This document shows positions 1 through 7,094 of a DNA stretch of 19,785 nt, piece after piece. The position numbers were made by a program, and so were the translations under genes. Under the pieces are notes generated by a model. It searched no databases, was not told where the DNA came from, and was given only the letters and a program-made list of their open reading frames with translations. Origin of the DNA: Ruminococcus sp. AM22-13. Lineage in GTDB: Bacteria; Bacillota; Clostridia; Lachnospirales; Lachnospiraceae. Positions within the stretch are counted from its first letter, which is position 1, and the number at the start of each line of letters is the position of its first letter. Location of the stretch: positions 1 through 19,785 of the forward strand of contig NZ_QRIL01000043.1 in NCBI RefSeq assembly GCF_003471165.1, in the 5' to 3' direction.

Positions 1-80
1 AAAGGAGCCATTTTTTACCGGAAACACAAACTATTTTACACTACCGAAAATACAACAACTTTTTTACATTAGTTATTAAA

Positions 81-110
81 ATTAATCTTCCAACTTAGTC
101 TTCCAACTTA
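81..110. repeat. 13-bp tandem duplication across the symporter stop codon
   Basis: The unit TCTTCCAACTTA occurs twice in tandem with a 13-base period, with one base difference between the copies. On the minus strand each copy reads TAAGTTGGAAGA. The copy inside the gene encodes Leu-Glu-Asp before the stop, and the downstream copy would supply the same ending. The duplication therefore leaves the protein end unchanged. Confidence 0.7.
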
Positions 111-1318
111 ATTTTTTCTTTCAGAACTACACATCCGGCCATATCTCCGATAACATTGACGCAGGTAGCTCCCATATCGCAGAGAGTGTTGATACTGATG
201 TAAACGCCCATAACACCGGCTGGCAGACCTGCCATTGTTGCGAGGGCTGCGAAGGATGCGATGGCACCGCCTGGGATTCCAGGTGTTCCTACGGAGAGGA
301 GCACGTTTGCCAGAAGGATTACGATCATCAGGGAAATGCTTACGTTGATACCGCAGGCATTTGCGAAGAACATGATCATAAAGGACATCAGGATGGATAC
401 AGCGTCCATGTTTACTGTAGCACCAAGAGGAATGGCGATACTTGTGATTTTATCAGATACGCCCATTTCATTTTCCATACACTGCTTACTGATCGGAATG
501 GTTGCTGAACTGGAGCAGGTTCCGAATGCGTTTAATGCTGCTGGAAGCATTGTCTTGAAGAATTTGATTGGACTTTCTTTTCCAAGAAGTTTGATAGCAC
601 CGCCGTAAACAACGATTGCAAATCCGAAGAATGCTACATACAGAATGATCAGCTGGGTTGCAAGTGAAACGATTGTTTCTGTACCGTTGGCTTCTACAAC
701 AGGAACGATTGTACAGAAGACACCGATTGGCGTGAAATACATAACTGTGCTGATTACTTTCAGACAGACTTCGTTACAGGAATCGATCACTTTCAGAAGT
801 GCTGCACCTTTTTCACCGATGGCGATGAGGGTGAAGCCGACGATTACTGCAAATACAAGTACCTGAAGCATATTTCCGTTTGCAAAAGCTGCAACCGGGT
901 TGGATGGAATCAGGTTCTTGATGGTATCCAGAATGCTGGTCATTTCTGTGGCCTGGATATCGGAAGTTGCCATTTCGAATTTGACGCCTTCACCGAGATG
1001 GATCAGTCGTGGAATAATCAGTCCTGCGAGGCTGGCAAGTGCAGTTGTGCACAGGAAGAAGATCATGGCTCCGGCTGTGATCTTACCGGTTGTACGGGCA
1101 TTGCCGATACTGGAGATACCCATGATGATGGAACAGAAGACCAGTGGAAAGATCATCATGTTCAGAGCATTCATGTAAATGCTTCCGATGAGACTTGTGA
1201 CAGTAAGTACCGGCTCAAATCTGCCTGCCAGAAACAGTCCGGTAAGAATACCGAGGATCAGGCCGATAAAGATTGCGGTGGTAATATGCTTTTTGTACCA
1301 CGAATAGAAATTTTTCAT
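95..1318 (-). CDS. Dicarboxylate/amino acid:cation symporter family protein (DAACS)
   Basis: A 407-residue membrane transporter that should use a Na+ or H+ gradient to import an amino acid or small carboxylate. Family landmarks are visible: the serine-rich hairpin HP1 (GTCSSSAT, about 266-273), the TM7 motif NMD at 303-305, the HP2 motif GTPGIPGGA (344-352), and a TM8 motif starting at D381 with T385, N388 and D392. Aligned by eye to GltPh, D381, T385, N388 and D392 match D394, T398, N401 and D405. The position of GltPh Arg397, which holds the acidic side chain of aspartate, is Ala384 here. A neutral substrate is therefore more likely than glutamate or aspartate (inference). Length is normal for the family. 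An AAGGAGGG site lies 5 bases before the ATG. The gene stands alone, facing away from the DUF3783 gene, with a MITE-like element 46 bp upstream. Confidence 0.93.
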   Translation of the reverse strand: MKNFYSWYKKHITTAIFIGLILGILTGLFLAGRFEPVLTVTSLIGSIYMNALNMMIFPLVFCSIIMGISSIGNARTTGKITAGAMIFFLCTTALASLAGLIIPRLIHLGEGVKFEMATSDIQATEMTSILDTIKNLIPSNPVAAFANGNMLQVLVFAVIVGFTLIAIGEKGAALLKVIDSCNEVCLKVISTVMYFTPIGVFCTIVPVVEANGTETIVSLATQLIILYVAFFGFAIVVYGGAIKLLGKESPIKFFKTMLPAALNAFGTCSSSATIPISKQCMENEMGVSDKITSIAIPLGATVNMDAVSILMSFMIMFFANACGINVSISLMIVILLANVLLSVGTPGIPGGAIASFAALATMAGLPAGVMGVYISINTLCDMGATCVNVIGDMAGCVVLKEKIKLED

Positions 1319-1364
1319 TAGTTCCCTCCTTCATTTTTCTGATGCTGGAAATAACTTGCAGGTG

Positions 1365-1532
1365 TCTAGAGCGTGTTTGAAAAATCATTCCCGCAATCTG
1401 CACGTCCCACTTTGCGGTATATTTTGCCCTCATTCGGTTGGCGTAGCCCGCTACGCCGCCCTCATTCAGGCGAAATCTCCCACAAATTGTGACGCACATC
1501 TTGCAGAAAGCATTTTTCAAACACGCTCTAGA
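1365..1532. mobile_element. MITE-like element with perfect 21-bp terminal inverted repeats
   Basis: Positions 1365-1385 (starting TCTAGAGCGTGTTTGAAAAA) are the exact reverse complement of 1512-1532, bounding a 168-bp unit. It encodes no protein I believe. Inside are an 8-bp palindrome GGCGTAGC/GCTACGCC (1440-1447 and 1450-1457), a 6-bp stem CCGCAA/TTGCGG (1391-1396 and 1412-1417) and a direct repeat GCCCTCATTC (1426-1435 and 1458-1467). Size, long perfect ends and lack of coding capacity fit a miniature inverted-repeat transposable element. The outermost CTAG at both ends may be a 4-bp target duplication (it fits the YTAR target of IS5-type elements) rather than part of the element. It lies in the leader or promoter region of the symporter gene. 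Confidence 0.75.
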
Positions 1533-1618
1533 ATATATGGCTCAAGTAGAAACAGAAGATGGCAGAGCATGTGCCGACTGCAATAAATTTCCAGATTCAG
1601 AAAAAATAGCATGACACT

Positions 1619-1647
1619 ACTTTACCACAATAACGTGTGAATTACAA
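1619..1647 (-). promoter_or_regulatory. Possible weak promoter for the symporter
   Basis: On the minus strand TTGTAA (1642-1647) is followed after 17 bases by TAAAGT (1619-1624). Each hexamer matches only 4 of 6 consensus bases, so this is tentative. If real, the MITE-like element would lie wholly inside the symporter's 5' leader. Confidence 0.25.
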
Positions 1648-1656
1648 TGCAAGGTG

Positions 1657-1686
1657 TTGAATTTGGCGGATTTTGTGTGATATGAT
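1657..1686 (+). promoter_or_regulatory. Sigma-70 type promoter for the DUF3783 gene
   Basis: TTGAAT (1657-1662), an 18-base spacer, then TATGAT (1681-1686). Transcription would start near 1693, about 60 bases before the ATG at 1756, which has an AGGAGG site at 1741-1746. Confidence 0.6.
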
Positions 1687-1755
1687 GGGCAATAAGAAAA
1701 AGCATAGAAGACCAATAAGTTAATCTTTGAGGGTTACTATAGGAGGACAACATAA

Positions 1756-2160
1756 ATGAAACCAACAATTTTATTAATAAATTTTAAAGACCAGCAGAAA
1801 CTTCGTAAATTAAAAATGGCATTACTGCCATTCAAAATCCGCTTAAAAACAGTGGAATCCCAGGATTACAGTCAGCCGATTGGTTATTTAGCTGGAGTGA
1901 AGGAGATTGCGAAAGTGGAGACTGCGTCAACAGAGATTCTGTCAGCATTGATACCACAGGAACAGATGGAAAAGGAAATGCTGATCCTTGCAGGAATCAC
2001 CGGGAATTTATTTGACCAGGTGCTCTATACATTGCGGAAAGCAGGAACACCGGTGGACTATAAGGCAGTTCTGACAGAGCATAATCAGAACTGGAACTGT
2101 ATGCAGCTTTATAAAGAGTTGGAGAAAGAACATCAGATGTACCATCCTGAAGCAGAATAA
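1756..2160 (+). CDS. DUF3783-type small conserved protein of unknown function
   Basis: A 134-residue soluble protein with no signal peptide or membrane segment. The second half, with phrases such as ILAGITGNLFDQVLYTLRKAG and VDYKAVLTEHNQNW, followed by a charged LYKELEKEH tail, resembles the DUF3783 domain as I know it: a 'what could be the answer, Ala-Val-Leu-Thr ... Asn-x-Asn-Trp' pattern near the end. The N-terminal half (MKPTILLINF...) looks like the start of a small alpha/beta fold. The family has no established function that I know. It starts at ATG 1756, 9 bases after AGGAGG. It has its own promoter and is separated from the downstream regulator by 238 bases, so it is probably not part of the asr operon. 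Confidence 0.75.
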   Translation: MKPTILLINFKDQQKLRKLKMALLPFKIRLKTVESQDYSQPIGYLAGVKEIAKVETASTEILSALIPQEQMEKEMLILAGITGNLFDQVLYTLRKAGTPVDYKAVLTEHNQNWNCMQLYKELEKEHQMYHPEAE

Positions 2161-2235
2161 TATTTATTGGATACAATACAAGGCAGCAGAACGATTTTTA
2201 TGATTTAAAGAAATTTTTTTATAAATTTTTGAAAA

Positions 2236-2251
2236 TGTGATATACATCACA
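2236..2251. promoter_or_regulatory. Crp/Fnr-type operator (class II position)
   Basis: TGTGATATACATCACA is a perfect 6+4+6 palindrome of the Crp/Fnr type. Its centre (2243.5) lies 41.5 bp before the start point predicted from the -10 box at 2273-2278. That is the standard position for a class II activator site. The recognition helix of the regulator encoded just downstream fits this half-site. Confidence 0.7.
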
Positions 2252-2272
2252 GAAACCGAAAAATTTTCTCAT

Positions 2273-2278
2273 TATAAT
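2273..2278 (+). promoter_or_regulatory. -10 box of the asr operon promoter
   Basis: A perfect TATAAT with no recognisable -35 hexamer at the proper distance, where AT-poor CAGAAA is found. A good -10 with no -35, preceded by an activator box, is the pattern of an activator-dependent promoter. It predicts a start near 2285 and a leader of about 114 bases. Confidence 0.6.
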
Positions 2279-2398
2279 AAACATGAATTGCAGGACATGA
2301 TTAAAATGAATATGAAACTGTCGAAGAGATTGTTCGAAGATTGAATAATATTTGCAGTTAATTAATTTTTGCCGGGGCATGTCAGTGAGGTTGAAACG

Positions 2399-3088
2399 AT
2401 GGGACAGATAACGATCAGAGAGCTGGAAAAGCTGGATTTTTTTGAAGGGATTCCGCAGGATATCCTGCAGAATCTTCTTAATGAAAGTACAGTTGCTTCT
2501 TATAAGAAGAAAGAAGTGATTTTTCATTCCCGCACCAGAACAGAGTTTGTGTATTTTGTGCTTTCGGGCGAGGTGATGCTTTACAACCTGACGAAGCACG
2601 GAAACAGAAAGGTGATTTTTATCCTGGGAAAAGGACGACTGTTAAATCAGAGCATTGTGAGCAAAAAGCCGAATGCTCTTTTTGGTGAGGCAGTCTGTCC
2701 TGTGCAGGCATTGAAAATTCCAGAGGGCGTTTTTCTGCGGCTTATGGAGCAGTGTCATGAGTTGACCTATTCCATTTTGCGTGAATATGAAAGGAACCTC
2801 TGGCGTATGGGGCATCAGCTGAAAAATACTACCGGAAATATGCAGACGGAGCGGAAAATCGCAGCCAAGTTATGGAAACTTGGACGGGATTTTGGTGTGG
2901 AGACAGAAGAGGGTGTAATGGTAGATATCGATCTTACTATTACACTGATGGCAGATCTGGTAGGAGTTCCGCGAGAAAATGTATCCCGTGCGTGTAAGGT
3001 TCTGACTGACAGAGGACTGATCCACTACAGCAGCAAACGATTCATTCTGACAGATTTCGATGGTTTTGCAGACTTTTATAAGATGTGA
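2399..3088 (+). CDS. Crp/Fnr-family transcriptional regulator of the asr operon
   Basis: 229 residues. The N-terminal half (about 12-120) is a cyclic-nucleotide-binding-like beta barrel (for example FVYFVLSGEVMLYNL at 50-64). A long dimerisation helix runs about 121-145, and the winged helix-turn-helix is at about 178-220 with recognition helix PRENVSRACKVL (191-202). The typical cAMP-binding residues (GE...RSA) are absent. There is also no N-terminal cysteine cluster of the FNR type, so the signal is unknown. R192, E193 and R197 line up with Crp R180, E181 and R185, which read TGTGA, and S196 is the FNR-like serine. I chose ATG 2399 because GTGAGG lies 8 bases before it. An upstream in-frame TTG at 2369 has no such site. 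The stop overlaps the region just before asrA, so it is co-transcribed with it and probably autoregulated. Confidence 0.88.
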   Translation: MGQITIRELEKLDFFEGIPQDILQNLLNESTVASYKKKEVIFHSRTRTEFVYFVLSGEVMLYNLTKHGNRKVIFILGKGRLLNQSIVSKKPNALFGEAVCPVQALKIPEGVFLRLMEQCHELTYSILREYERNLWRMGHQLKNTTGNMQTERKIAAKLWKLGRDFGVETEEGVMVDIDLTITLMADLVGVPRENVSRACKVLTDRGLIHYSSKRFILTDFDGFADFYKM

Positions 3089-3102
3089 GAAAGGGGTATC
3101 TG

Positions 3103-4101
3103 ATGGGAAAACGATTAAACAGGGATGAGATGCAGCAGTTTTTTGAGAGTCTGCAGGAGTCCTATGATATATACGGTCCGAAACTTTATCAGGGAACAGG
3201 CTGTTTTTCAGATACAGATGTAGTTCGTTATGGACAGCTTGAAAGCTGGGAGGAACTTGTCTGGGACAGAAAATCTGACTACAGTTTTAAAGAAGCATTG
3301 TTTCCGATTTCTGAAACGATTCTTTATTTTACAGAAAATGAGATGAAAACAGCAGACGGACCTGCCAGACCGAGAATGATTTTTCTGAAAAGCTGTGATT
3401 TCCATGCGTTGAAACGTCTGGATGAGATGTATCTGAGGAATGGTGCGGAGGATTTTTACTACAGAAGAATGCGGGAGAATACAGTTTTTGCTGTGATGGG
3501 ATGTAAGGAATCCGGAGAATCCTGTTTCTGTGTAAGTATGGGAACAAACCGATGTGAAGGTTATGATATTTATGCTTTTCAGGATGAAAATGGCTGTTAT
3601 GTGGATGTAAAAAGTGGAGAACTGGAAAGTTTGCTCCCGGAATGTGGACAGAGCACTGAAGAAGAGCCGGTATTTGTGGAAAAGAATCAGGTTCAGGTAG
3701 AGATTCCGGAAAGTCTGCCGGAGAATATTCAGGAAGATTCCATGTGGCAGGAATATTCAGGACGATGCATTGGATGTGGACGTTGTAATTTTGTCTGCCC
3801 AACCTGTACCTGTTTTACCATGCAGGATATTTTCTATAAAGATAATCCGAAGGCCGGGGAACGCCGCCGCGTGTGGGCTTCCTGTCAGGTGGATGGATAT
3901 TCTGATATTGCGGGAGGACATAGTTTCCGCCAGAGTCAGGGAGACAGAATGCGTTTTAAGGTTTTACATAAGGTATCAGATTATAAAAAGAGATTCGGCT
4001 ATCATATGTGCGTAGGCTGCGGCCGCTGTGAGAATGTCTGTCCGGAGTATATCTCCTATATTGCATGTCTGCAGAAGCTGAAAGAAAAGGAGGGAAAATA
4101 A
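3103..4101 (+). CDS. asrA: Anaerobic sulfite reductase subunit A (4Fe-4S electron carrier)
   Basis: 332 residues, close to the usual length of about 340. AsrA passes electrons from the AsrB flavoprotein to the AsrC catalytic subunit during reduction of sulfite to sulfide in the cytoplasm. Two ferredoxin-type clusters are visible: C222, C225, C228, C232 (CIGCGRCNFVCP) and C303, C306, C309, C313 (CVGCGRCENVCP). An N-terminal alpha/beta region contains the family phrase FLKSCDFHALKRLDEMYL (94-111). ATG 3103 was chosen because AAGGGG lies 6 bases upstream. A GTG at 3085 in the same frame overlaps the preceding stop and has no better site. The gene is 14 bases after the regulator stop and is followed by asrB after one base, which indicates an operon. 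Confidence 0.95.
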   Translation: MGKRLNRDEMQQFFESLQESYDIYGPKLYQGTGCFSDTDVVRYGQLESWEELVWDRKSDYSFKEALFPISETILYFTENEMKTADGPARPRMIFLKSCDFHALKRLDEMYLRNGAEDFYYRRMRENTVFAVMGCKESGESCFCVSMGTNRCEGYDIYAFQDENGCYVDVKSGELESLLPECGQSTEEEPVFVEKNQVQVEIPESLPENIQEDSMWQEYSGRCIGCGRCNFVCPTCTCFTMQDIFYKDNPKAGERRRVWASCQVDGYSDIAGGHSFRQSQGDRMRFKVLHKVSDYKKRFGYHMCVGCGRCENVCPEYISYIACLQKLKEKEGK

Positions 4102-4102
4102 G

Positions 4103-4891
4103 ATGACGAACGAATATATTCCTTTCTTGTCTAAGATTCAGGAGATTATTAAACATACCGAGACAGAGTATACTTTCCGTATGACTTATGTGGGTGATGT
4201 AAAACCGGGACAGTTCTTCGAGGTTTCCATTCCGAAATATGGGGAAGCACCGATTTCTGTAAGCGGGATCGGAACGAATTATGTAGACTTGACGATCCGT
4301 AAGGTAGGCAAGGTAACAGGCGAGATTTTTGAGCTGAAAGAGGGTAGCAGCTTTTTCATGCGAGGACCTTATGGAAATGGATTCCAGAAAGAAAATTATC
4401 AGGGAAAAGAATTGATTGTTGTGGCTGGCGGAACAGGCGTTTCTCCGGTGCGCGGTGTGATCAGCTATTTCGGTGAGCACAAAGATGAGGTGAAGAAGCT
4501 TCATACGATCCTTGGATTTAAGTCTCCGTCAGATATTCTGTTTAAGGAAGATTTAAAGCGATGGGAAAATCAGATGGATTTTATTCTGACAGTAGATTCT
4601 TCAGATGATCCAGCTTATCAGACCGGACTTGTTACCAAGTATATTCCGGGACTTGAGCTTGGGGATATCAGCGAGACAGCTGCGATCGTAGTAGGGCCGC
4701 CGATTATGATGAAGTTTGCAGTGGCAGAGCTTCTGAAGCTGGGTATGAAAGAGGAGCAGATCTGGATTTCCCAGGAGAGAAAGATGTGCTGTGGACTTGG
4801 TAAATGTGGACATTGCAGAATGAATGACACCTATATCTGTCTGGACGGACCGGTTTTCTGTTATTCAGAAGGAAAGAAACTGTTTGATTAA
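4103..4891 (+). CDS. asrB: Anaerobic sulfite reductase subunit B (FAD/NAD(P)H, 2Fe-2S)
   Basis: 262 residues, normal for AsrB. It is a ferredoxin-NADP reductase-fold protein that takes electrons from NAD(P)H for sulfite reduction. The flavin-binding barrel contains EAPISVSG (48-55) and GPYGNGF (88-94). The nucleotide-binding half contains the glycine-rich VAGGTGVSPVRG (107-118). A C-terminal 2Fe-2S motif of the PyrK type has C230, C235, C238 and C246 (CGLGKCGHC), with an extra C229. AGGAGGG lies 8 bases before the ATG. The start is one base after the asrA stop, so translation is probably coupled. The similar dihydroorotate dehydrogenase electron-transfer subunit is excluded by the asrA and asrC neighbours. 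Confidence 0.95.
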   Translation: MTNEYIPFLSKIQEIIKHTETEYTFRMTYVGDVKPGQFFEVSIPKYGEAPISVSGIGTNYVDLTIRKVGKVTGEIFELKEGSSFFMRGPYGNGFQKENYQGKELIVVAGGTGVSPVRGVISYFGEHKDEVKKLHTILGFKSPSDILFKEDLKRWENQMDFILTVDSSDDPAYQTGLVTKYIPGLELGDISETAAIVVGPPIMMKFAVAELLKLGMKEEQIWISQERKMCCGLGKCGHCRMNDTYICLDGPVFCYSEGKKLFD

Positions 4892-4904
4892 GGGAGGATG
4901 AATG

Positions 4905-5870
4905 ATGGATATTAATACAAAGAAACTTAAGAAAAATGCCTTCCGTGTATCAAAGGTTCGTGGAATCGCAGCGTCAAGAGTACGTGTTCCGGGTGGCTGC
5001 TGTAATGCGGAAGTTATGCAGCAGGTAGTAGATATTGCAAAGAAATATGGTAACGGACAGATTCATCTGACTACCCGTCAGGGCTTTGAGATTGAAGGAA
5101 TCCGTATGGAAGATATGGACAAAGTCAATGAAATGCTTCAGCCGATTATTGAGAATCTTGAGATTAATCAGACAGAATCTGGAAGTGGATATCCGGCATC
5201 AGGGACACGAAATGTCTGCGCATGTATCGGAAATCGTGTCTGTCCTTTTGGAAACTATAATACGGCAGCTTTTGCAAAGAGGATTGAGAAAGCTATTTTC
5301 CCGAATGATCTTCATTTCAAGGTTGCTCTTACAGGCTGTGCAAATGATTGTATCAAGGCGAGAATGCATGACTTTGGAATCATCGGAATGACAGAACCGC
5401 AGTATGATCCGAACCGTTGCGTATCCTGCGGAGCCTGTGTAAAAGGCTGCGATAAGCTCTCTGTAGATGCACTGAAAATGGAGAATTACCGGGTTGTGCG
5501 CAATGAGGAAAAGTGTGTGGGATGTGGAGTCTGCGTAACAAAATGTCCGACCAGAGCATGGACACGAAGTGAGAAAAAATACTACCGCCTTACGCTTATG
5601 GGAAGAACCGGAAAACGCAACCCGCGTCTTGGCGAGGATTTCCTGATCTGGGCGGATGAGGATACGATCATTAAGGTCATTCTGAATACCTATAAATTTG
5701 TAAAAGAATATATCGACCCGAATGCACCGGGCGGAAAAGAACATGTGGGATATATCATTGACCGCGTGGGATTCGCAGAGTATAAGAAATGGGCATTAGA
5801 CGGGATAGAACTGCCACCGGAGACGATTGTGAAAGACAATATTTACTGGGGCGGGATTCATTACAGGTAG
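4905..5870 (+). CDS. asrC: Anaerobic sulfite reductase subunit C (siroheme catalytic subunit)
   Basis: 321 residues, usual for AsrC. It catalyses the six-electron reduction of sulfite to sulfide. The N-terminal ferrodoxin-like half-domain is seen in VRVPGGCC...GNGQIHLTTRQGFEI (26-63). The siroheme/4Fe-4S ligands are C107 and C113 (CIGNRVC) plus C145 and C149 (GCANDC). Two ferredoxin clusters are inserted after them: C172, C175, C178, C182 and C204, C207, C210, C214. The ending YWGGIHYR resembles other AsrC proteins. Two adjacent in-frame ATGs exist (4902 and 4905). GGGAGG at 4892-4897 is 4 bases from the first and 7 from the second, so 4905 is preferred. It is the last gene of the operon, followed by a terminator at 5955-6000. 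This Asr type is assimilation-independent and produces sulfide. Confidence 0.95.
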   Translation: MDINTKKLKKNAFRVSKVRGIAASRVRVPGGCCNAEVMQQVVDIAKKYGNGQIHLTTRQGFEIEGIRMEDMDKVNEMLQPIIENLEINQTESGSGYPASGTRNVCACIGNRVCPFGNYNTAAFAKRIEKAIFPNDLHFKVALTGCANDCIKARMHDFGIIGMTEPQYDPNRCVSCGACVKGCDKLSVDALKMENYRVVRNEEKCVGCGVCVTKCPTRAWTRSEKKYYRLTLMGRTGKRNPRLGEDFLIWADEDTIIKVILNTYKFVKEYIDPNAPGGKEHVGYIIDRVGFAEYKKWALDGIELPPETIVKDNIYWGGIHYR

Positions 5871-5954
5871 TGAGAAAAGATACTTAAATTTATATCATTA
5901 TTTTTTGGTAATGCGATAAACAACAATGTAATAGAATAGTGAAGTAGAAAAGAG

Positions 5955-6000
5955 GAAAAACCGTGGGCAATTAGGATTGGAACCATGGTTTTTCTTTTTT
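5955..6000 (+). terminator. Intrinsic terminator of the asr operon
   Basis: GAAAAACCGTGG (5955-5966) pairs with CCATGGTTTTTC (5983-5994) through 12 positions with one G-U pair. A run of T (5995-6000) follows directly. CAAT/ATTG inside the loop can extend the stem. Confidence 0.85.
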
Positions 6001-6110
6001 ATACGAGAATTATCCTTGTAAAAAAACGTTTCGTTTACTAAAATAAAAAAACAGGCAAACGATATTTAACCGAATCAAGTAAGTCCCCTGCTTCAATTGC
6101 GAATATCCGA

Positions 6111-6137
6111 TTGACTCAGCCTGTCAAAGCGTAAAAT
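6111..6137 (+). promoter_or_regulatory. LysR promoter with overlapping palindromic operator
   Basis: TTGACTCAGCCTGTCAA (6111-6127) is a perfect TTGAC-N7-GTCAA palindrome. Its first half doubles as a -35 box (TTGACT), with TAAAAT (6132-6137) as -10 after a short 15-base spacer. A dyad over the promoter just upstream of a LysR gene suggests autoregulation (inference). Confidence 0.4.
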
Positions 6138-6161
6138 AATTGCAGACAATAAGGAGAAGTT

Positions 6162-7094
6162 ATGACATTAACACAGATGAATTACATCATCACAATTTCA
6201 GAAACAGGTTCATTAAACAAAGCTGCCGAGACATTATATATTTCCCAGCCATCGTTAACCAATGCTGTGAAAGAGCTGGAGAAGGAACTCGGAATCACCA
6301 TCTTCAACCGCAGCGGCCGAGGTGTAACTCTGACCAATGACGGTACAGAGTTTCTGATGTACGCCCGTCAGATTTATGGTCAATACGAGAGTGTTCTGGA
6401 GAAATACAGCGAGGGTGGTTCTTATAAGAAGAAGTTCGGTGTTTCTACGCAGCATTATTCTTTTGCAGTAAAGGCATTCGTGGATATGGCACAGGGATTC
6501 GATATGTCGGAATATGAATTTGCCATCAGAGAGACAAAAACAGCAGATGTGATCAGCGATGTCAGCACTATGAAGAGTGAGGTTGGTGTGCTTTACCTCA
6601 GTGATTTTAACCGTAAGGCATTGCTGAAACTTCTTCATTCTGCGAACCTGGAATTTCATCATCTTATAGACTGTCAGGCTTATGTATATTTATGGAAAAA
6701 TCACCCTCTCGCAAAAGAGAAATCGATCAGTTACAGCCAGCTTGAGAAATATCCATGTCTGTCCTTTGAGCAGGGAGAAAAAGGTAATTTTTATCTGGCG
6801 GAAGAAATTTTGTCTACGAACGAATACACCAGAACAGTCAAAGCTTCAGACCGTGCGACAATGCTGAATCTGATGGTTGGTTTAAATGGATATACTTTAT
6901 GTTCCGGAATCATCTGTGAAGAATTGAATGGCAGCGATTATCTGGCAATCCCCTTCGAAGGGGATGAACAGAATCAGAACAGCGATATGGAAATCGGATA
7001 CATCACCAGAAAGAATTCTATTCTCAGTAATATGGGGAAACTGTATGTATCTTCTTTGCAGAAATATCTGGAGCAGAATACTTCTTTTTCATAA
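6162..7094 (+). CDS. LysR-family transcriptional regulator
   Basis: 310 residues, the family norm. The N-terminal winged helix (residues 1-60) is clear: MNYIITISETGSLNKAAETL, then the recognition part SQPSLTNAVKELEKELGITIF and the wing NRSGRGVTLTNDGTEF. A linker helix follows to about 90, then a periplasmic-binding-protein-like effector domain (about 92-300). AAGGAG lies 5 bases before the ATG. The ligand cannot be read from the sequence. The nearby asr operon makes a sulfur role possible. The eda remnant immediately downstream makes a sugar-acid role equally possible. The stop codon is followed without a gap by in-frame aldolase-like sequence, so its original neighbour has been lost by deletion. 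It may therefore be an orphan regulator. Confidence 0.9.
   Translation: MTLTQMNYIITISETGSLNKAAETLYISQPSLTNAVKELEKELGITIFNRSGRGVTLTNDGTEFLMYARQIYGQYESVLEKYSEGGSYKKKFGVSTQHYSFAVKAFVDMAQGFDMSEYEFAIRETKTADVISDVSTMKSEVGVLYLSDFNRKALLKLLHSANLEFHHLIDCQAYVYLWKNHPLAKEKSISYSQLEKYPCLSFEQGEKGNFYLAEEILSTNEYTRTVKASDRATMLNLMVGLNGYTLCSGIICEELNGSDYLAIPFEGDEQNQNSDMEIGYITRKNSILSNMGKLYVSSLQKYLEQNTSFS

Noticed and set aside
261..1321. Plus-strand open frames opposite the symporter
   Set aside because: They lie antisense to a clearly homologous transporter and show no recognisable domains or start sites.
1215..1586. Small open frames through the inverted-repeat element on both strands
   Set aside because: They lack ribosome binding sites, run through the MITE-like arms and encode low-quality peptides; such frames arise in every copy of this kind of repeat.
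2369..2398. Longer TTG start for the Crp/Fnr regulator
   Set aside because: No ribosome binding site precedes it, while ATG 2399 has GTGAGG at the right distance.
3208..5744. Minus-strand open frames opposite asrA, asrB and asrC
   Set aside because: They are antisense shadows of strongly conserved iron-sulfur and flavin protein genes.
6020..6130. Open frame of about 30 codons before the LysR gene
   Set aside because: It has no start codon and overlaps the LysR promoter dyad; chance reading.
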